A DNA stretch of 64,000 nucleotides from Yoonia sp. GPGPB17. Lineage in GTDB: Bacteria; Pseudomonadota; Alphaproteobacteria; Rhodobacterales; Rhodobacteraceae. The notes beneath the pieces are model-generated. The model made no database searches and was not told the origin of the DNA. It saw only the letters and a list, made by a program, of their open reading frames with translations. The stretch is from assembly GCF_037892195.1 (NCBI RefSeq), contig NZ_JATACI010000002.1, positions 3,775,225 to 3,839,224 of the forward strand. Direction: 5' to 3'. This document shows, in pieces, positions 9,307 to 17,531 of the stretch; the stretch's first letter is position 1, and each line of letters starts with the position of its first letter. The position numbers and the translations under genes were made by a program.

Positions 9307-10616
9307 GGCTCACCTCGGTTCAAACGGTCCAGACGGGCGCGCACGGACAGACCGTGTGCCTCAAGGCTTTCGGAAATGGCAAGGCGTTCCGCCGATGGGC
9401 CGATCGCGGCCAAAGCGTTGGGTGTCATGCGTGACAGGGTCGTGCGTTTGATAAAGTCCATCACTGACAATCCACTCGAAAACCGTGCCGACCGGGCGGT
9501 GGGCAGAACATGGTTTGGACCGCCAATGTAGTCACCAATCGCCTCGGGTGTCCAACCCCCAATAAAGACCGCACCGGCATGGGTGATCTTGTCGGAAAGG
9601 GCGTTGGCATCAGCGGTACAAATCTCCAAGTGTTCCGGCGCGATACGATCTGAAAGAGTTGCAGCTTCGTCAAAGTCGCTCACAGTGATGACGGCCCCAA
9701 AATCACGCCAGCTCGGACCTGCAATGGCGCGGCGTTCCAGCGTCTCAAGCCGTTTCTCGACCGCCTGCGCGACGGCCTGACCAAAGCCCGGATCATCGGT
9801 CATCAGGATCGATTGCGCACTCTCGTCATGCTCGGCCTGACTCAGCAGATCGAGCGCGATCCAATCCGGATCATTGTCCTTATCCGCAATCACCAAAATC
9901 TCGGACGGCCCAGCGATCATATCAATGCCAACTTTGCCAAAAACCCGGCGCTTGGCCGCGGCGACAAAGGCATTGCCGGGGCCGGTGATTTTATCCACCG
10001 GCGCAATCGTTTCGGTGCCATAGGCGAGGGCCGCAATAGCCTGCGCACCACCAATCCGGTAAATCTCATCCACGCCTGCAATCTGTGCTGCCATCAAAAC
10101 CAGCGGATTGGTCACACCATCCGGCGTCGGCACGACAATCGCCAGACGCTCCACGCCCGCCACCTTCGCCGGGATCGCGTTCATCAAAAGGGACGACGGA
10201 TATGATGCCAACCCGCCCGGCACATAGAGCCCAGCCGCAGATACAGCCGTCCAACGCCAGCCGAGCGTTGCCCCAACCTCATCCGTCCACATCGCATCAT
10301 CAGGCATCTGGCGCGCGTGATAGGCGCGAATACGCTCCGCCGCCATCTCTAACGCCGCTCGATCCGCGTCCGAAACTTTGGCGCATTCTGCCGCGATCTC
10401 GGCCTCGCTAAAGCGCATGGTCTCGGGTGTCAGCTCCAGCCGATCAAATTTGGCCGTCAGCTCCAGCACTGCGGCATCACCGCGTGCGCGGACATCTGCG
10501 ATAATCTCGGCCACCACATGATCCACATCCGGGCTATCCTCGCGTTTTGCGCCCAGAAGGGCGGTAAAGCGGGCCTCGAAGTCGGCGTCAACGGTGGATA
10601 GAAACTGTGGCATCAC
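9303..10616 (-). CDS. hisD: Histidinol dehydrogenase
   Basis: 437 residues, the normal length. HisD carries out the last two steps of histidine synthesis, L-histidinol to L-histidine with two NAD+, as a cytoplasmic zinc enzyme. Visible family blocks are AAGLYVPGG, DKITGPGNAFVAAAKR, GIDMIAGPSEILVIAD, DLLSQAEHDESAQ (zinc and catalytic His/Glu region), IAPEHLEI, and the C-terminal YIGGPNHVLPT and GLSVMDFIKR. The gene is intact although its downstream neighbours UPF0262 and the phosphatase each carry indels. It overlaps UPF0262 by four bases. Confidence 0.97.
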   Translation of the reverse strand: MMPQFLSTVDADFEARFTALLGAKREDSPDVDHVVAEIIADVRARGDAAVLELTAKFDRLELTPETMRFSEAEIAAECAKVSDADRAALEMAAERIRAYHARQMPDDAMWTDEVGATLGWRWTAVSAAGLYVPGGLASYPSSLLMNAIPAKVAGVERLAIVVPTPDGVTNPLVLMAAQIAGVDEIYRIGGAQAIAALAYGTETIAPVDKITGPGNAFVAAAKRRVFGKVGIDMIAGPSEILVIADKDNDPDWIALDLLSQAEHDESAQSILMTDDPGFGQAVAQAVEKRLETLERRAIAGPSWRDFGAVITVSDFDEAATLSDRIAPEHLEICTADANALSDKITHAGAVFIGGWTPEAIGDYIGGPNHVLPTARSARFSSGLSVMDFIKRTTLSRMTPNALAAIGPSAERLAISESLEAHGLSVRARLDRLNRGEP

Positions 10617-10696
10617 ATCACTCCTTGCGAGGCCACGACATAGCGGGGCAGGCAGAGGGCTTCAATGGTGAGTTGGGGGTGACTGGATAACCCGGC

Positions 10697-11113
10697 TTAT
10701 CCGTCCCGCCCGGGTTCGTCCGGATTGCTGGAGAAGAGCGCGATCTTGTTGCCTTGCGGGTCGCGCAGGTAGCCCACATAGAATTTTGGGCCGTATGACG
10801 CCCGAAAGCCCGGCGCGCCCTCGTCAGACCCGCCAGCAGCAAGCGCTGCGGCGTGAAGGTCACGCACTTGGCGTTGATTGCGCGCCTCAAATGCAACCAT
10901 CGCACCGTTCCCGGCCGAGGCCGGCTTTCCATCAAAGGTCGGTTTGACGTAGAACTCAGGCATGACGAGTACCTGTCCCCGTTCTACGGGCAGCGCGAAA
11001 CTCAGGCCTTCGGGGCCTTCTTCCAATCCATATCCCAGCGCGGGTAGAAATGCCGTATAAAACCGCTTCGCAAGTGCAATGTCATCAGCGCCGACAGTGA
11101 CATAGGCGATCAT
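10697..11113 (-). CDS. VOC (glyoxalase/bleomycin-resistance) family protein
   Basis: 138 residues with the two beta-alpha-beta-beta-beta repeats of the vicinal-oxygen-chelate superfamily. It starts MIAYVTVGADDIALAKRFYT, where an early metal ligand position is often His or Gln, and ends FYVGYLRDPQGNKIALFSS, where DPxGNxI is the hallmark of the last strand. Members are metal-dependent lyases, dioxygenases or binding proteins; the substrate cannot be read from sequence. The ATG at 11113 was preferred over a longer reading because the fold begins there and an AGAAAGGA site precedes it. Confidence 0.85.
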   Translation of the reverse strand: MIAYVTVGADDIALAKRFYTAFLPALGYGLEEGPEGLSFALPVERGQVLVMPEFYVKPTFDGKPASAGNGAMVAFEARNQRQVRDLHAAALAAGGSDEGAPGFRASYGPKFYVGYLRDPQGNKIALFSSNPDEPGRDG

Positions 11114-11198
11114 TCCGTGCGTTCCTTTCTGGAGGCGTGGCGAACAATGGGTGCCCTTTGGAGATGGCTCCTGGCACCTCACGGACGCGGCTGCCCGG

Positions 11199-11678
11199 TT
11201 AGTCGGGGTGCGATGGCGCCCGCCCTGATGGGGCGACATAGGGGCGTGTCACATCCTGCAAAATGACCTCCAGGGCTTCGACGTCTATCGCGATCAAACC
11301 GTCCCCTGCGAGGGTCAGTTCCAACCGGCCCGCCCCATCCTGACCAGGGATGAACGTCACGGCAAGTAGTGAAAACACCATGTCCAGGTCGGATTTATCA
11401 ATCCCCTGGCTTTGCACATTCATCACGTCTTCAACGACCAAAACCGATTGTACACGCTCGTAGCTGCGCTTGCGGGCTGCGGCGTTCGGTGCATCTTCCC
11501 ACCGAAAACGATTGAGTAAGATGGCGAAGCGGCGTGCTTTGCGGTCCCACTGCATCTCAACTGCCGGAAACACAGCATCCTGTACAAGGGCGGCCATCAC
11601 GGCCAAATCTTCGGCATCCAACGCTTTCAGGCGCAAGGGTGCTTCGCGGCCATCCTCAAATGTGGCGTCTTGGCTCAT
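11199..11678 (-). CDS. DUF2948 family protein
   Basis: 159 residues. The sequence blocks [20 protein letters not shown] and [13 protein letters not shown] with a late [10 protein letters not shown] match DUF2948, a family of unknown function found almost only in alphaproteobacteria and commonly beside murA. It overlaps the murA stop by four bases (ATGA at 11675-11678), so translation is probably coupled to murA. No catalytic motif is visible. It is soluble and probably cytoplasmic. Confidence 0.85.
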   Translation of the reverse strand: MSQDATFEDGREAPLRLKALDAEDLAVMAALVQDAVFPAVEMQWDRKARRFAILLNRFRWEDAPNAAARKRSYERVQSVLVVEDVMNVQSQGIDKSDLDMVFSLLAVTFIPGQDGAGRLELTLAGDGLIAIDVEALEVILQDVTRPYVAPSGRAPSHPD

Positions 11679-12940
11679 GCTGACACCCGCTCAATCTTTG
11701 CACCTACACCGCTGAGTTTTTCCTCAATGTGCTCATATCCGCGATCTAGGTGATAAATGCGGCTGACGGTCGTTTCACCCTCTGCGGCAAGGCCCGCAAG
11801 GATCAGCGACACAGAAGCGCGTAAATCAGTCGCCATGACGGGCGCGCCCTTCAAACGCTCAACACCGCGCACAGTTGCCACACCCCCTTGCACCTCGATG
11901 TCAGCACCCATACGGATGAGTTCCGGGGCATGCATAAAGCGGTTCTCGAAAATCTTCTCTTCCAGCACCGATGTTCCCTCAGCCGTGCAAAGCATTGCCA
12001 TCATTTGCGCCTGCAAGTCGGTGGGGAAGCCGGGGAATACCTCAGTCGTGACATCAACCGCCTTCGCTCGGTCAGTGCGGCGTTTCACCTTCAGGCCATC
12101 CGGTGTTTCGGTCACATCGACACCCGCGGCGTCCAGTTTCTCAACAAAGGAGCCTACGAGATCAAGACGACCACCCAAGCACTCTACTTCACCACCGGCA
12201 AAGACAGGCGCCAACATGTAGGTGCCGAGTTCAATCCGATCTGTCACAACGGGATGGGTCGCCGCACCCAATCGATCGACGCCCTGAATAGTAATCTGGC
12301 GGGTCCCTTCGCCTTCAATCTGCGCGCCCATGCTGCGCAAACACTTCGCCAGATCAACAATCTCCGGTTCGCGCGCTGCATTCTCGATCACGGTCGTGCC
12401 CTTGGCCAACGTCGCAGCCATCAACACATTCTCGGTGGCGCCCACAGACGCAAAGCGCAGCGGCACTTTCGCACCCTTCAACCCACCGGGGGCCTTGGCG
12501 TGCAGATAACCATCCTTGAGTTCGATCTCGGCACTCATCGCCTCGAGTGCGGTCACATGAATATCCATCGGACGCGCACCAATCGCACAGCCACCGGGAA
12601 GCGAGACAACGGCTTCATGATGGCGGGCAAGCAGGGGGCCAAGCACAAGATTGGAGGCGCGCATCTTGCGGACGATATCATAGTCAGCGGTTGTCGAAGT
12701 CATCGCGTGGGATGACAGGACCTGCACCTTGCCGTCCTGCATCGAGGTCACCTCAACGCCCAAAGATTGCAACAGCGCCGTCATCGTCTTGATATCCGAC
12801 AGGCGGGGCGCATTTGTTAGTGTCAGCGGCTCCTCGGACAACAGCGTTGCGGGCATCAGGGTGAGCGCCGCGTTCTTCGCCCCCGCAATCGCAATTTGCC
12901 CGTTCAGGGGCGTCCCGCCCGTGACCACAATGGAATCCAT
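11675..12940 (-). CDS. murA: UDP-N-acetylglucosamine 1-carboxyvinyltransferase
   Basis: 421 residues. MurA transfers enolpyruvate from PEP to UDP-GlcNAc, the committed step of peptidoglycan synthesis in the cytoplasm, and is the fosfomycin target. Seen are [19 protein letters not shown] at the N-terminus with the conserved Lys and Asn, the [14 protein letters not shown] loop carrying the catalytic Cys (fosfomycin-sensitive form), the [13 protein letters not shown] block, and the C-terminal [13 protein letters not shown]. The gene is intact. It is followed by DUF2948 with a four-base overlap. Confidence 0.97.
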   Translation of the reverse strand: MDSIVVTGGTPLNGQIAIAGAKNAALTLMPATLLSEEPLTLTNAPRLSDIKTMTALLQSLGVEVTSMQDGKVQVLSSHAMTSTTADYDIVRKMRASNLVLGPLLARHHEAVVSLPGGCAIGARPMDIHVTALEAMSAEIELKDGYLHAKAPGGLKGAKVPLRFASVGATENVLMAATLAKGTTVIENAAREPEIVDLAKCLRSMGAQIEGEGTRQITIQGVDRLGAATHPVVTDRIELGTYMLAPVFAGGEVECLGGRLDLVGSFVEKLDAAGVDVTETPDGLKVKRRTDRAKAVDVTTEVFPGFPTDLQAQMMAMLCTAEGTSVLEEKIFENRFMHAPELIRMGADIEVQGGVATVRGVERLKGAPVMATDLRASVSLILAGLAAEGETTVSRIYHLDRGYEHIEEKLSGVGAKIERVSA

Positions 12941-12946
12941 ACCTGC

Positions 12947-13096
12947 CTACTCTTTCTGTTCTTTTTCTGGGGCGGCGGCACGCGCGCGCGCTTGTGCCTT
13001 GCGTTTGGCCATATTGGCCTTGAGGGCTGCCTTCAAGCGATCCTCGCGGGTCACTGCAGTCTTGCCTGTTTTGTTTTGTTGGTCTTTGCCGTTCAT
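12947..13096 (-). CDS. Small highly basic protein
   Basis: 49 residues, a quarter Lys/Arg, with the central helix TREDRLKAALKANMAKRKAQ and an alternating Arg-Ala stretch after it. Similar short proteins occur upstream of murA in related genomes as far as I recall; no function is known. The charge and helix suggest nucleic-acid or ribosome binding, which is inference. It ends six bases upstream of the murA ATG, so the two are probably one transcript. Confidence 0.6.
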   Translation of the reverse strand: MNGKDQQNKTGKTAVTREDRLKAALKANMAKRKAQARARAAAPEKEQKE

Positions 13097-13183
13097 GGCA
13101 GCGGTCTTACCAATCAAAGGAAAAACCGTCCAGAGAGGGCTTGCACCAAAGGGCGATTGGGTCTAATCCCCGCATCACCGGAT

Positions 13184-13225
13184 GCTGTGGTAACTCAGTG
13201 GTAGAGCAAACTCTTGGTAAGGGTT
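13184..13225 (+). pseudogene. Truncated tRNA-Thr 5' half
   Basis: These 42 bases match the 5' part of the intact tRNA-Thr at 13380: acceptor 5' strand, D arm with CTCAGTGGTAGAGC, and an anticodon arm AACTC-TTGGTAA-GGGTT that still pairs and keeps the GGU anticodon. The variable loop, T arm and acceptor 3' strand are missing; unrelated sequence begins at about 13226. It is a partial duplication, not a functional tRNA. Confidence 0.7.
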
Positions 13226-13379
13226 TCCAGGGCCGTTTTACGCCGAGTTTTCAGCGGCTTAGGTCTTCAGGGGTGCGTCTGGGGGTCAAAAATTGGTGTG
13301 TTGTTTGCGGCACGCTGTTATGGTTCGGAAGGTAACGGGTTGACACTGCCCGTGGGTGAAAGCCTGAAAAGTGCAGATT

Positions 13380-13454
<75 letters not shown>

Positions 13455-13724
13455 TCCCTTCCTAGCAATAACGATTGTCGGTAGGATCGCCCCACAGAAT
13501 GTATGGTGCAACGATCGTCGGAGAGCTTGCTGTTTGGCTGCCGTTCTTGGAAGATCCTAACCAAACCAATGCTCAGCGTCGTCCAAAGACTAAATTGACC
13601 AACATAAGCTTGTGTTGGCTGCTGTTGGCGCAGACAATGATGGTGAGGCGTGGCAGTATTCGCTAGGTTCGCGTATCCGAAGGTTGAGCGGTTGCCCTAA
13701 AAGCAAATATATCAGTTTGTTAAT

Positions 13725-13769
13725 TGGTGCTGGGGGCGGAATCGAACCACCGATACGAGGATTTTCAAT
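13725..13769 (-). repeat. tRNA-Phe 3' half, left attachment site of the island
   Basis: Read on the minus strand this is the 3' part of tRNA-Phe: anticodon loop with GAA, anticodon 3' stem, the T arm around GGTTCGATTCC, acceptor 3' strand and CCA. The 5' half is absent. A near-identical copy lies at 23640-23684, and homology continues about 90 bases to the right of both. The layout is what a tyrosine integrase leaves when it recombines in a tRNA anticodon loop. Core chromosome lies to the left and mobile DNA to the right, so this is the likely chromosome-island junction. Confidence 0.75.
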
Positions 13770-13818
13770 GCGCGTCATGGTAGGCTAAGTCATTGATATA
13801 GTTGGTACGAAATCACGC

Positions 13819-13836
13819 TGTGCTAGCGGTGTGCTA
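13819..13836 (+). repeat. Pair of TGTGCTA arm-type sites
   Basis: Two direct TGTGCTA heptamers (13819-13825 and 13830-13836) spaced 11 bases start to start, located about 50 bases from the tRNA-Phe core. The same pair lies at the same distance from the second core (23735-23752). Short direct repeats in this position are typical integrase arm-binding sites. Confidence 0.6.
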
Positions 13837-13920
13837 ATGGGGTCATGAACACGCGGACCACGTTGAAATCCACGGCGGCCTGTGTTACTTAGTGTTACCA
13901 GGCGCCAGGAGCTTCGTATC

Positions 13921-14193
13921 ATGACCATCAAAACCGCCGTTAGCTTTACAGAACGTCACCACCAATTCGCAAAGCAAAAAGTGCAAGAAGGTTCTTGTGC
14001 ATCAGTAAGCAGCTTGGTCGCACAAGGCATCGAACGTTTGATGCAGGAAGAACAAGAGCGGGAGGCGGTACTCGCCGGGATGACTGAGGCAGTTAGGGCT
14101 CGATTGCAAACGCCACGATCTGAGTTCATCGAAATGGACGAAAACGACACAATGTTCGATGACATTCGGCAACGACTGTCCAAAACGGAATGA
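13921..14193 (+). CDS. ParD/RHH-type antitoxin
   Basis: 90 residues. The N-terminal 45 residues (KTAVSFTERHHQFAKQKVQE then SVSSLVAQGIERLMQEE) have the ribbon-helix-helix layout of ParD/CopG antitoxins, which bind their own operator. The acidic C-terminal tail (SEFIEMDENDTMFDDIRQRL) would wrap the toxin. It overlaps a ParE-like toxin gene by ATGA at 14190-14193. The toxin is truncated, so the pair is probably no longer a working module, though autoregulation may remain. The ATG at 13921 starts the RHH strand. Confidence 0.75.
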   Translation: MTIKTAVSFTERHHQFAKQKVQEGSCASVSSLVAQGIERLMQEEQEREAVLAGMTEAVRARLQTPRSEFIEMDENDTMFDDIRQRLSKTE

Positions 14194-14453
14194 GTCCCTA
14201 TCGAATTGTGCGCCATCCTCTACTGGCTGAAGATCTGATCTCCATCGCTTTGCTGATTGCCGAATATGCGGGTGCCGCTATTGCATTGCGGAAGGTCGGC
14301 GAAATTGAAGAAACGATAGGAAAACTGCGGCGGGTCCCACATGTGGGTTCAATCAGAGACCACATCGCACCCGGCCTCCGGGCAATCCCTACCGCTGGAA
14401 AAGGCGTTGTTTGCTTCGTTGTCGACGATGAACTTAAAGAGGTATTGGTGTTC
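14190..14453 (+). pseudogene. ParE-type toxin truncated by recombinase DNA
   Basis: The first 88 codons read as a ParE/RelE-fold toxin: MSPYRIVRHPLLAEDLISIA, then LRRVPHVGSIRDHIAPGLRAIP and the core strand GKGVVCFVVDDELKEVLV. At that point a ParE normally adds one last strand with a conserved Tyr or Ala pattern. Instead the DNA switches at about 14453 to sequence matching the C-terminal end of the recombinase at 32916-33485, read in a different frame. The chimeric frame runs on to 14567 as nonsense. The toxin lacks its final strand and is probably inactive. Confidence 0.75.
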
Positions 14454-14610
14454 ACACAGTGGGCGGCGCTGGTTCATTACGCGCATGGCACATGCTGGCA
14501 TTTCGCCAAAGGTGATCATGGAGCTGGCTGGGCACAAACAGCTTACAACGACGCAACGCTACATTGATGTGTCAGATGAGCAAAAGCGCAGCGCGGTGGA
14601 GGCTCTGTAG
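14454..14610 (+). pseudogene. Tyrosine recombinase C-terminal remnant
   Basis: 52 codons nearly identical to the end of the intact recombinase at 32916-33485: HSGRRWFITRMAHAGISPKV, ELAGHK, and TTTQRYID, which carry the H-x-x-R, His/Lys and nucleophile Tyr of the family. The N-terminal 135 residues are missing, replaced by the truncated toxin gene. There is no start codon. This is the left end of a module duplicated at 33.3-34.5 kb. Confidence 0.85.
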
Positions 14611-14614
14611 GTCT

Positions 14615-14683
14615 ACTTGGGAAAATTCTGTTGAGAACTTTTCTGCGGAAAGTCTCCACCAATTATTTCCGGGGAAATTCGTT
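14615..14683. repeat. Palindromic GAAAGTTC-type repeat, copy A
   Basis: Contains GGGAAAATTCTG, then the imperfect hairpin GAACTTTTCTGCGGAAAGTC, then TTTCCGGGGAAATTC. It lies between convergent stops, three bases from the ParE stop at 14686. Copies with the same GGAAAATT and GAAAGTT elements lie at 17404, 20737, 23808, 33487, 35046 and 35160. Possible roles are a terminator or a recombination site. Confidence 0.55.
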
Positions 14684-14685
14684 GC

Positions 14686-14988
14686 TTACTGGCCGCCAAT
14701 ATGAGCGTCTATGTCCATCCGTTCATGCAGCACACGGATAACCAAGATTTGATCGTCACCAATTTCCCGCAGCACAATCAGATGCCGCCCCTGTTTCAGT
14801 TTCAGCATGTTTGGATGCTTGGATTGCAAAGGACGGATCGTAGCCAAACCTTTGGCCACACGATCCATTGCCTGCTCCAAACCATCCAAGTAGCTGTCAG
14901 CTTGTTGCTCACCCCACTCCACATATGTGTAAGCGTAGATTTCGCGCAGATCAGCACGTGCAGCGCGCGTAAGTCTAAGATGTAGCAA
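14686..14988 (-). CDS. ParE-family toxin
   Basis: 100 residues with the compact ParE/RelE fold: LRLTRAARADLREIYAYTYV helix pair, the KGLATIRPLQSKHPNMLKLKQ linker, the core strand GRHLIVLREIGDDQILVIRV, and a C-terminal HERMDIDAHI tail. ParE toxins poison DNA gyrase; RelE relatives cut mRNA. The absence of a basic catalytic cluster favours ParE. The antitoxin gene lies just upstream, three bases away, in the order antitoxin then toxin that is usual for parDE. This pair looks intact and could stabilise the element. Confidence 0.85.
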   Translation of the reverse strand: MLHLRLTRAARADLREIYAYTYVEWGEQQADSYLDGLEQAMDRVAKGLATIRPLQSKHPNMLKLKQGRHLIVLREIGDDQILVIRVLHERMDIDAHIGGQ

Positions 14989-14991
14989 CGG

Positions 14992-15249
14992 TCAGGTTTC
15001 TTTGATCTGTTTTGCCAGTGCCTTGCCTTCGGCCCTAACTGCATCCCATGAGAAGTCCTCGTCCACCCCGCTATCCAAACCAACTTGGATCGCAGCATCT
15101 AAAGCGTCCATTTGCCTGTCGCGATCTTCAACGAGCCGCAGGCCCTCGCGGATCACTTCGCTTGCCGATGCATAGCGACCCGCCTCCACCTGTGTGGCGA
15201 CAAAGCTGTCAAAATGCTCACCGAGGATGAACGATGTTGTCTTGGGCAT
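14992..15249 (-). CDS. ParD-family antitoxin
   Basis: 85 residues. The ribbon-helix-helix domain occupies about residues 1-50 (TTSFILGEHFDSFVATQVEA then SASEVIREGLRLVEDRD), with the strand at the N-terminus that contacts DNA. The rest is the flexible toxin-binding tail. It is the first gene of the parDE pair with 14686-14988 and would repress the shared promoter in the 98 bases upstream, between it and the divergent gene at 15348. The ATG at 15249 gives the standard ParD length. Confidence 0.85.
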   Translation of the reverse strand: MPKTTSFILGEHFDSFVATQVEAGRYASASEVIREGLRLVEDRDRQMDALDAAIQVGLDSGVDEDFSWDAVRAEGKALAKQIKET

Positions 15250-15347
15250 GATGGCCTCCGGTAACTTATAGCAGATACTAGTATTGAGGCTGGTGCGGAT
15301 CAAGTGTTTGGCTATGCTGCGTATCGTTGCAACGCAGGACACCACAG

Positions 15348-16064
15348 ATGATCAAACTCAACCCCATAGCTGATGATGACCCTCTGCTGGACCAATCCAA
15401 GTTGCTCTACGCGTTGGAACAGACGATCCGATATGCGGAGGAAAACGGCGGCATCGGCTTGACCCAAACCAAGCTGTTCAATCGCAAGTTTGCCCATTGG
15501 GGTGCGCGGAATTTCAACTGGCCCACGTATTCAGAGGAAAAGCTGCTGCGGGTTCAAAAGGTTCTGAACGAATGGGACGTGCCCCCGGTGATGGTGATCC
15601 ACGATGTGATGACCATTGCCAAATGGGGTCGGCACGTGAAGGGCAAGTTTCAGCTGTCCAAAAGCGTCAAGCAGCTGGCGCAGCATCGCGGTCAGCTCTT
15701 TGGGGAACTGACCCAACAGTTTTTGTTCCGCTACAATCATGGCCGGATGAGCCGCATCGATTTCCAGGCACCCGGGGACTGGCGGGACTTTTTGAACATC
15801 ATCAACGTTGAGGCCCATGAAGGCATGACTGAACCACAGCTGGTGAAGGCGCTGTATGGGATGGACGAGCCGAATGATCCATTTGAACGGGAGTACCGCG
15901 ATTATCGCTGGTTCCTATCTTCCGAGGTACTGCGCCCACTGTGCTGGATGGGTTTCCTCGAGGAAATCCGCGTCAGTGAAGACCGACTAGCGGATCGCGT
16001 TTTCTGGAAAACCCCGCTTTGGTCCAAGTGCTTGCCTTCCACTGTGATGTCACCGTTGTGCTGA
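15348..16064 (+). CDS. Conserved hypothetical protein, duplicated module copy 1
   Basis: Starts MIKLNPIADDDPLLDQSKLL and is about 95% identical over 225 residues to the gene at 33829-34560, so the two are recent duplicates. It is soluble and rich in Trp and aromatic residues, with long helices, and has no transmembrane segment or known catalytic motif; I do not recognise the family. The last 14 codons differ from copy 2 because the DNA switches at about 16026 into an antisense histidine kinase remnant, so the C-terminus is aberrant. It is divergent from parD, and in both copies a ParD-type gene precedes it, suggesting a functional or regulatory link. Confidence 0.7.
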   Translation: MIKLNPIADDDPLLDQSKLLYALEQTIRYAEENGGIGLTQTKLFNRKFAHWGARNFNWPTYSEEKLLRVQKVLNEWDVPPVMVIHDVMTIAKWGRHVKGKFQLSKSVKQLAQHRGQLFGELTQQFLFRYNHGRMSRIDFQAPGDWRDFLNIINVEAHEGMTEPQLVKALYGMDEPNDPFEREYRDYRWFLSSEVLRPLCWMGFLEEIRVSEDRLADRVFWKTPLWSKCLPSTVMSPLC

Positions 16065-17298
16065 ACAAAAATCCTTCTAACTTAAAGTCGCCAGCTGTTT
16101 CACTGATATCCCGTGCCTGTTCCAAACGAACAGAAGATGCCGTGCCTTTGTGTTCACGCACCAGCCCTTGCATCATCAAATTTATGGACTGAACCGGCTG
16201 GCGCAAATCATGGCCAATCGACCGCATCAAATGCTGCTGGAATTCATAAGCTTTGCGCAGTTCAGCAGTACGATCATGCACCTGCTGCTCCAAGTTTTCC
16301 TCACTGCGTTTGACGGCATCAAACGCATGCAATCGATCCGTAATGGCGGCACCAATCATCAAACTGATGCCAGCGGACACCAGCAGCAGAAATTGCAGTG
16401 GCACGCGGTCGCCTTCAAACCCAAGCAGATAAGCCGTTGGTGGAGTTAACAGCGTGGTTAATGCAGTGGCTGTCGCAGCGGATGGAAGACCGCCGCGAAC
16501 AGCAAAGAACACTGGCGGGATCAAAATCACATACCAAAGCGGCCCCAAGCTGGAGGCCTGCTGTGCGCCCCAAAACGCAACGAACATGGCCAGCAGGATG
16601 ACTATGATTTGGAAGGCAATGACGCTCCAATCGGGAAATTCACCAAGCTTGGTTTCGCGTTCAAACAGGGATTTCAGCAGCGGCACCAAGAGCGCTGGTA
16701 CGATGAACGCACCGATTGCATCCCCAACGGCCCATGGCATCAAAATGTCCCAGGCCACTGACCAAGGAAAATTGCCAACCACTGCATGCAAGGATACCCC
16801 GGACAGCGCGCCAATGAGTGCGGCCAGAATTGTCACAACCAAAATGACAATTTGGTCTCTGAGTTCATAACCCCTGCTGGGAACGCCAAACACATGCCGC
16901 AGCAGCAGGCCCGCACCGCCATAAACCGCAAACAGCCGAAAGCTGTGCAGGATGGGATCACGGTAACCTGTGTGTTCAATGCCTAAAACGCTGCAGATCA
17001 CAGGGATGGCCAGCAGCAAATTTGCCACCAACGGGGCCAACAGGAACCGAACCGGCGCGACCATAGCAATGGAAAGCGTCACCCCTGCGGGCAAAAACCA
17101 CAGGCTGGAATAGGTTTCAAAGAAATTGAACACATCAGCGGATTTGTAGGCCCCCAGCCAAAGCAGGATCAAACCCGCAAATATCCGTCTTTTGGGATGA
17201 GCTTCGCTCCAGCAGGTCAAACCCAAAAAGCTGAAAGCTATAAAGCCCAGTGGGACCGGCGAAATCACTGAGCCCAGTTCAAGCGGCCATGACGGCAT
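16027..17298 (-). pseudogene. Membrane sensor histidine kinase, N-terminal fragment
   Basis: The N-terminal part has eight or so hydrophobic segments of the MASE1 type (WFLPAGVTLSIAMVAPVRFL and similar, to about residue 325). A coiled-coil linker follows (EENLEQQVHDRTAELRKAYE), then a HisKA H-box, SIGHDLRQPVQ, whose His would be autophosphorylated. After about 40 more residues the kinase sequence ends, at the switch into the convergent gene at 15348, and no ATP-binding domain follows. A histidine-kinase ATPase fragment without an N-terminus lies at 35232-35690. The ATG at 17298 is one of two possible starts. It cannot be active as a kinase alone. Confidence 0.8.
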
Positions 17299-17403
17299 GT
17301 TGCACCAACGAACTTGAAATTCGAATCTGGACTTCAGTGAAATCAATGCGTTGTGGTTCGCGGATTTGGAGCCAGCACCCAGATATGCTGAACCAGAAAT
17401 TGG

Positions 17404-17520
17404 CCTTTCCCCAGGAAAATACTCTCAAAGAGTTTCCCACGGAAAGTTCGCATCGAAATTTTCTCACGAAGAACAAACCGGAACTTTCGTCACGAAAGTT
17501 TCTCTGAATTTTTCGAACGG
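17404..17520. repeat. Palindromic GAAAGTTC-type repeat, copy B
   Basis: The longest copy. It includes CCAGGAAAATACTC, CACGGAAAGTTCG and the hairpin AACTTTCGTCACGAAAGTT, an eight-base perfect stem with a TCA loop. It ends 11 bases from the stop of the minus-strand polysaccharide lyase gene, the same position relative to a gene as copies A, C, E and G. Confidence 0.6.
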
Positions 17521-17531
17521 TGGCCGTGAGC

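Noticed and set aside
11888..12715. Long plus-strand frame opposite murA
   Set aside because: It is a His/Arg-rich antisense shadow of a conserved enzyme gene, with no ribosome site or family features.
13590..13778. Open frame across the tRNA-Phe fragment
   Set aside because: The translated text (RIGGSIPPPAP) is a translation of the tRNA T arm and acceptor, a common false gene.
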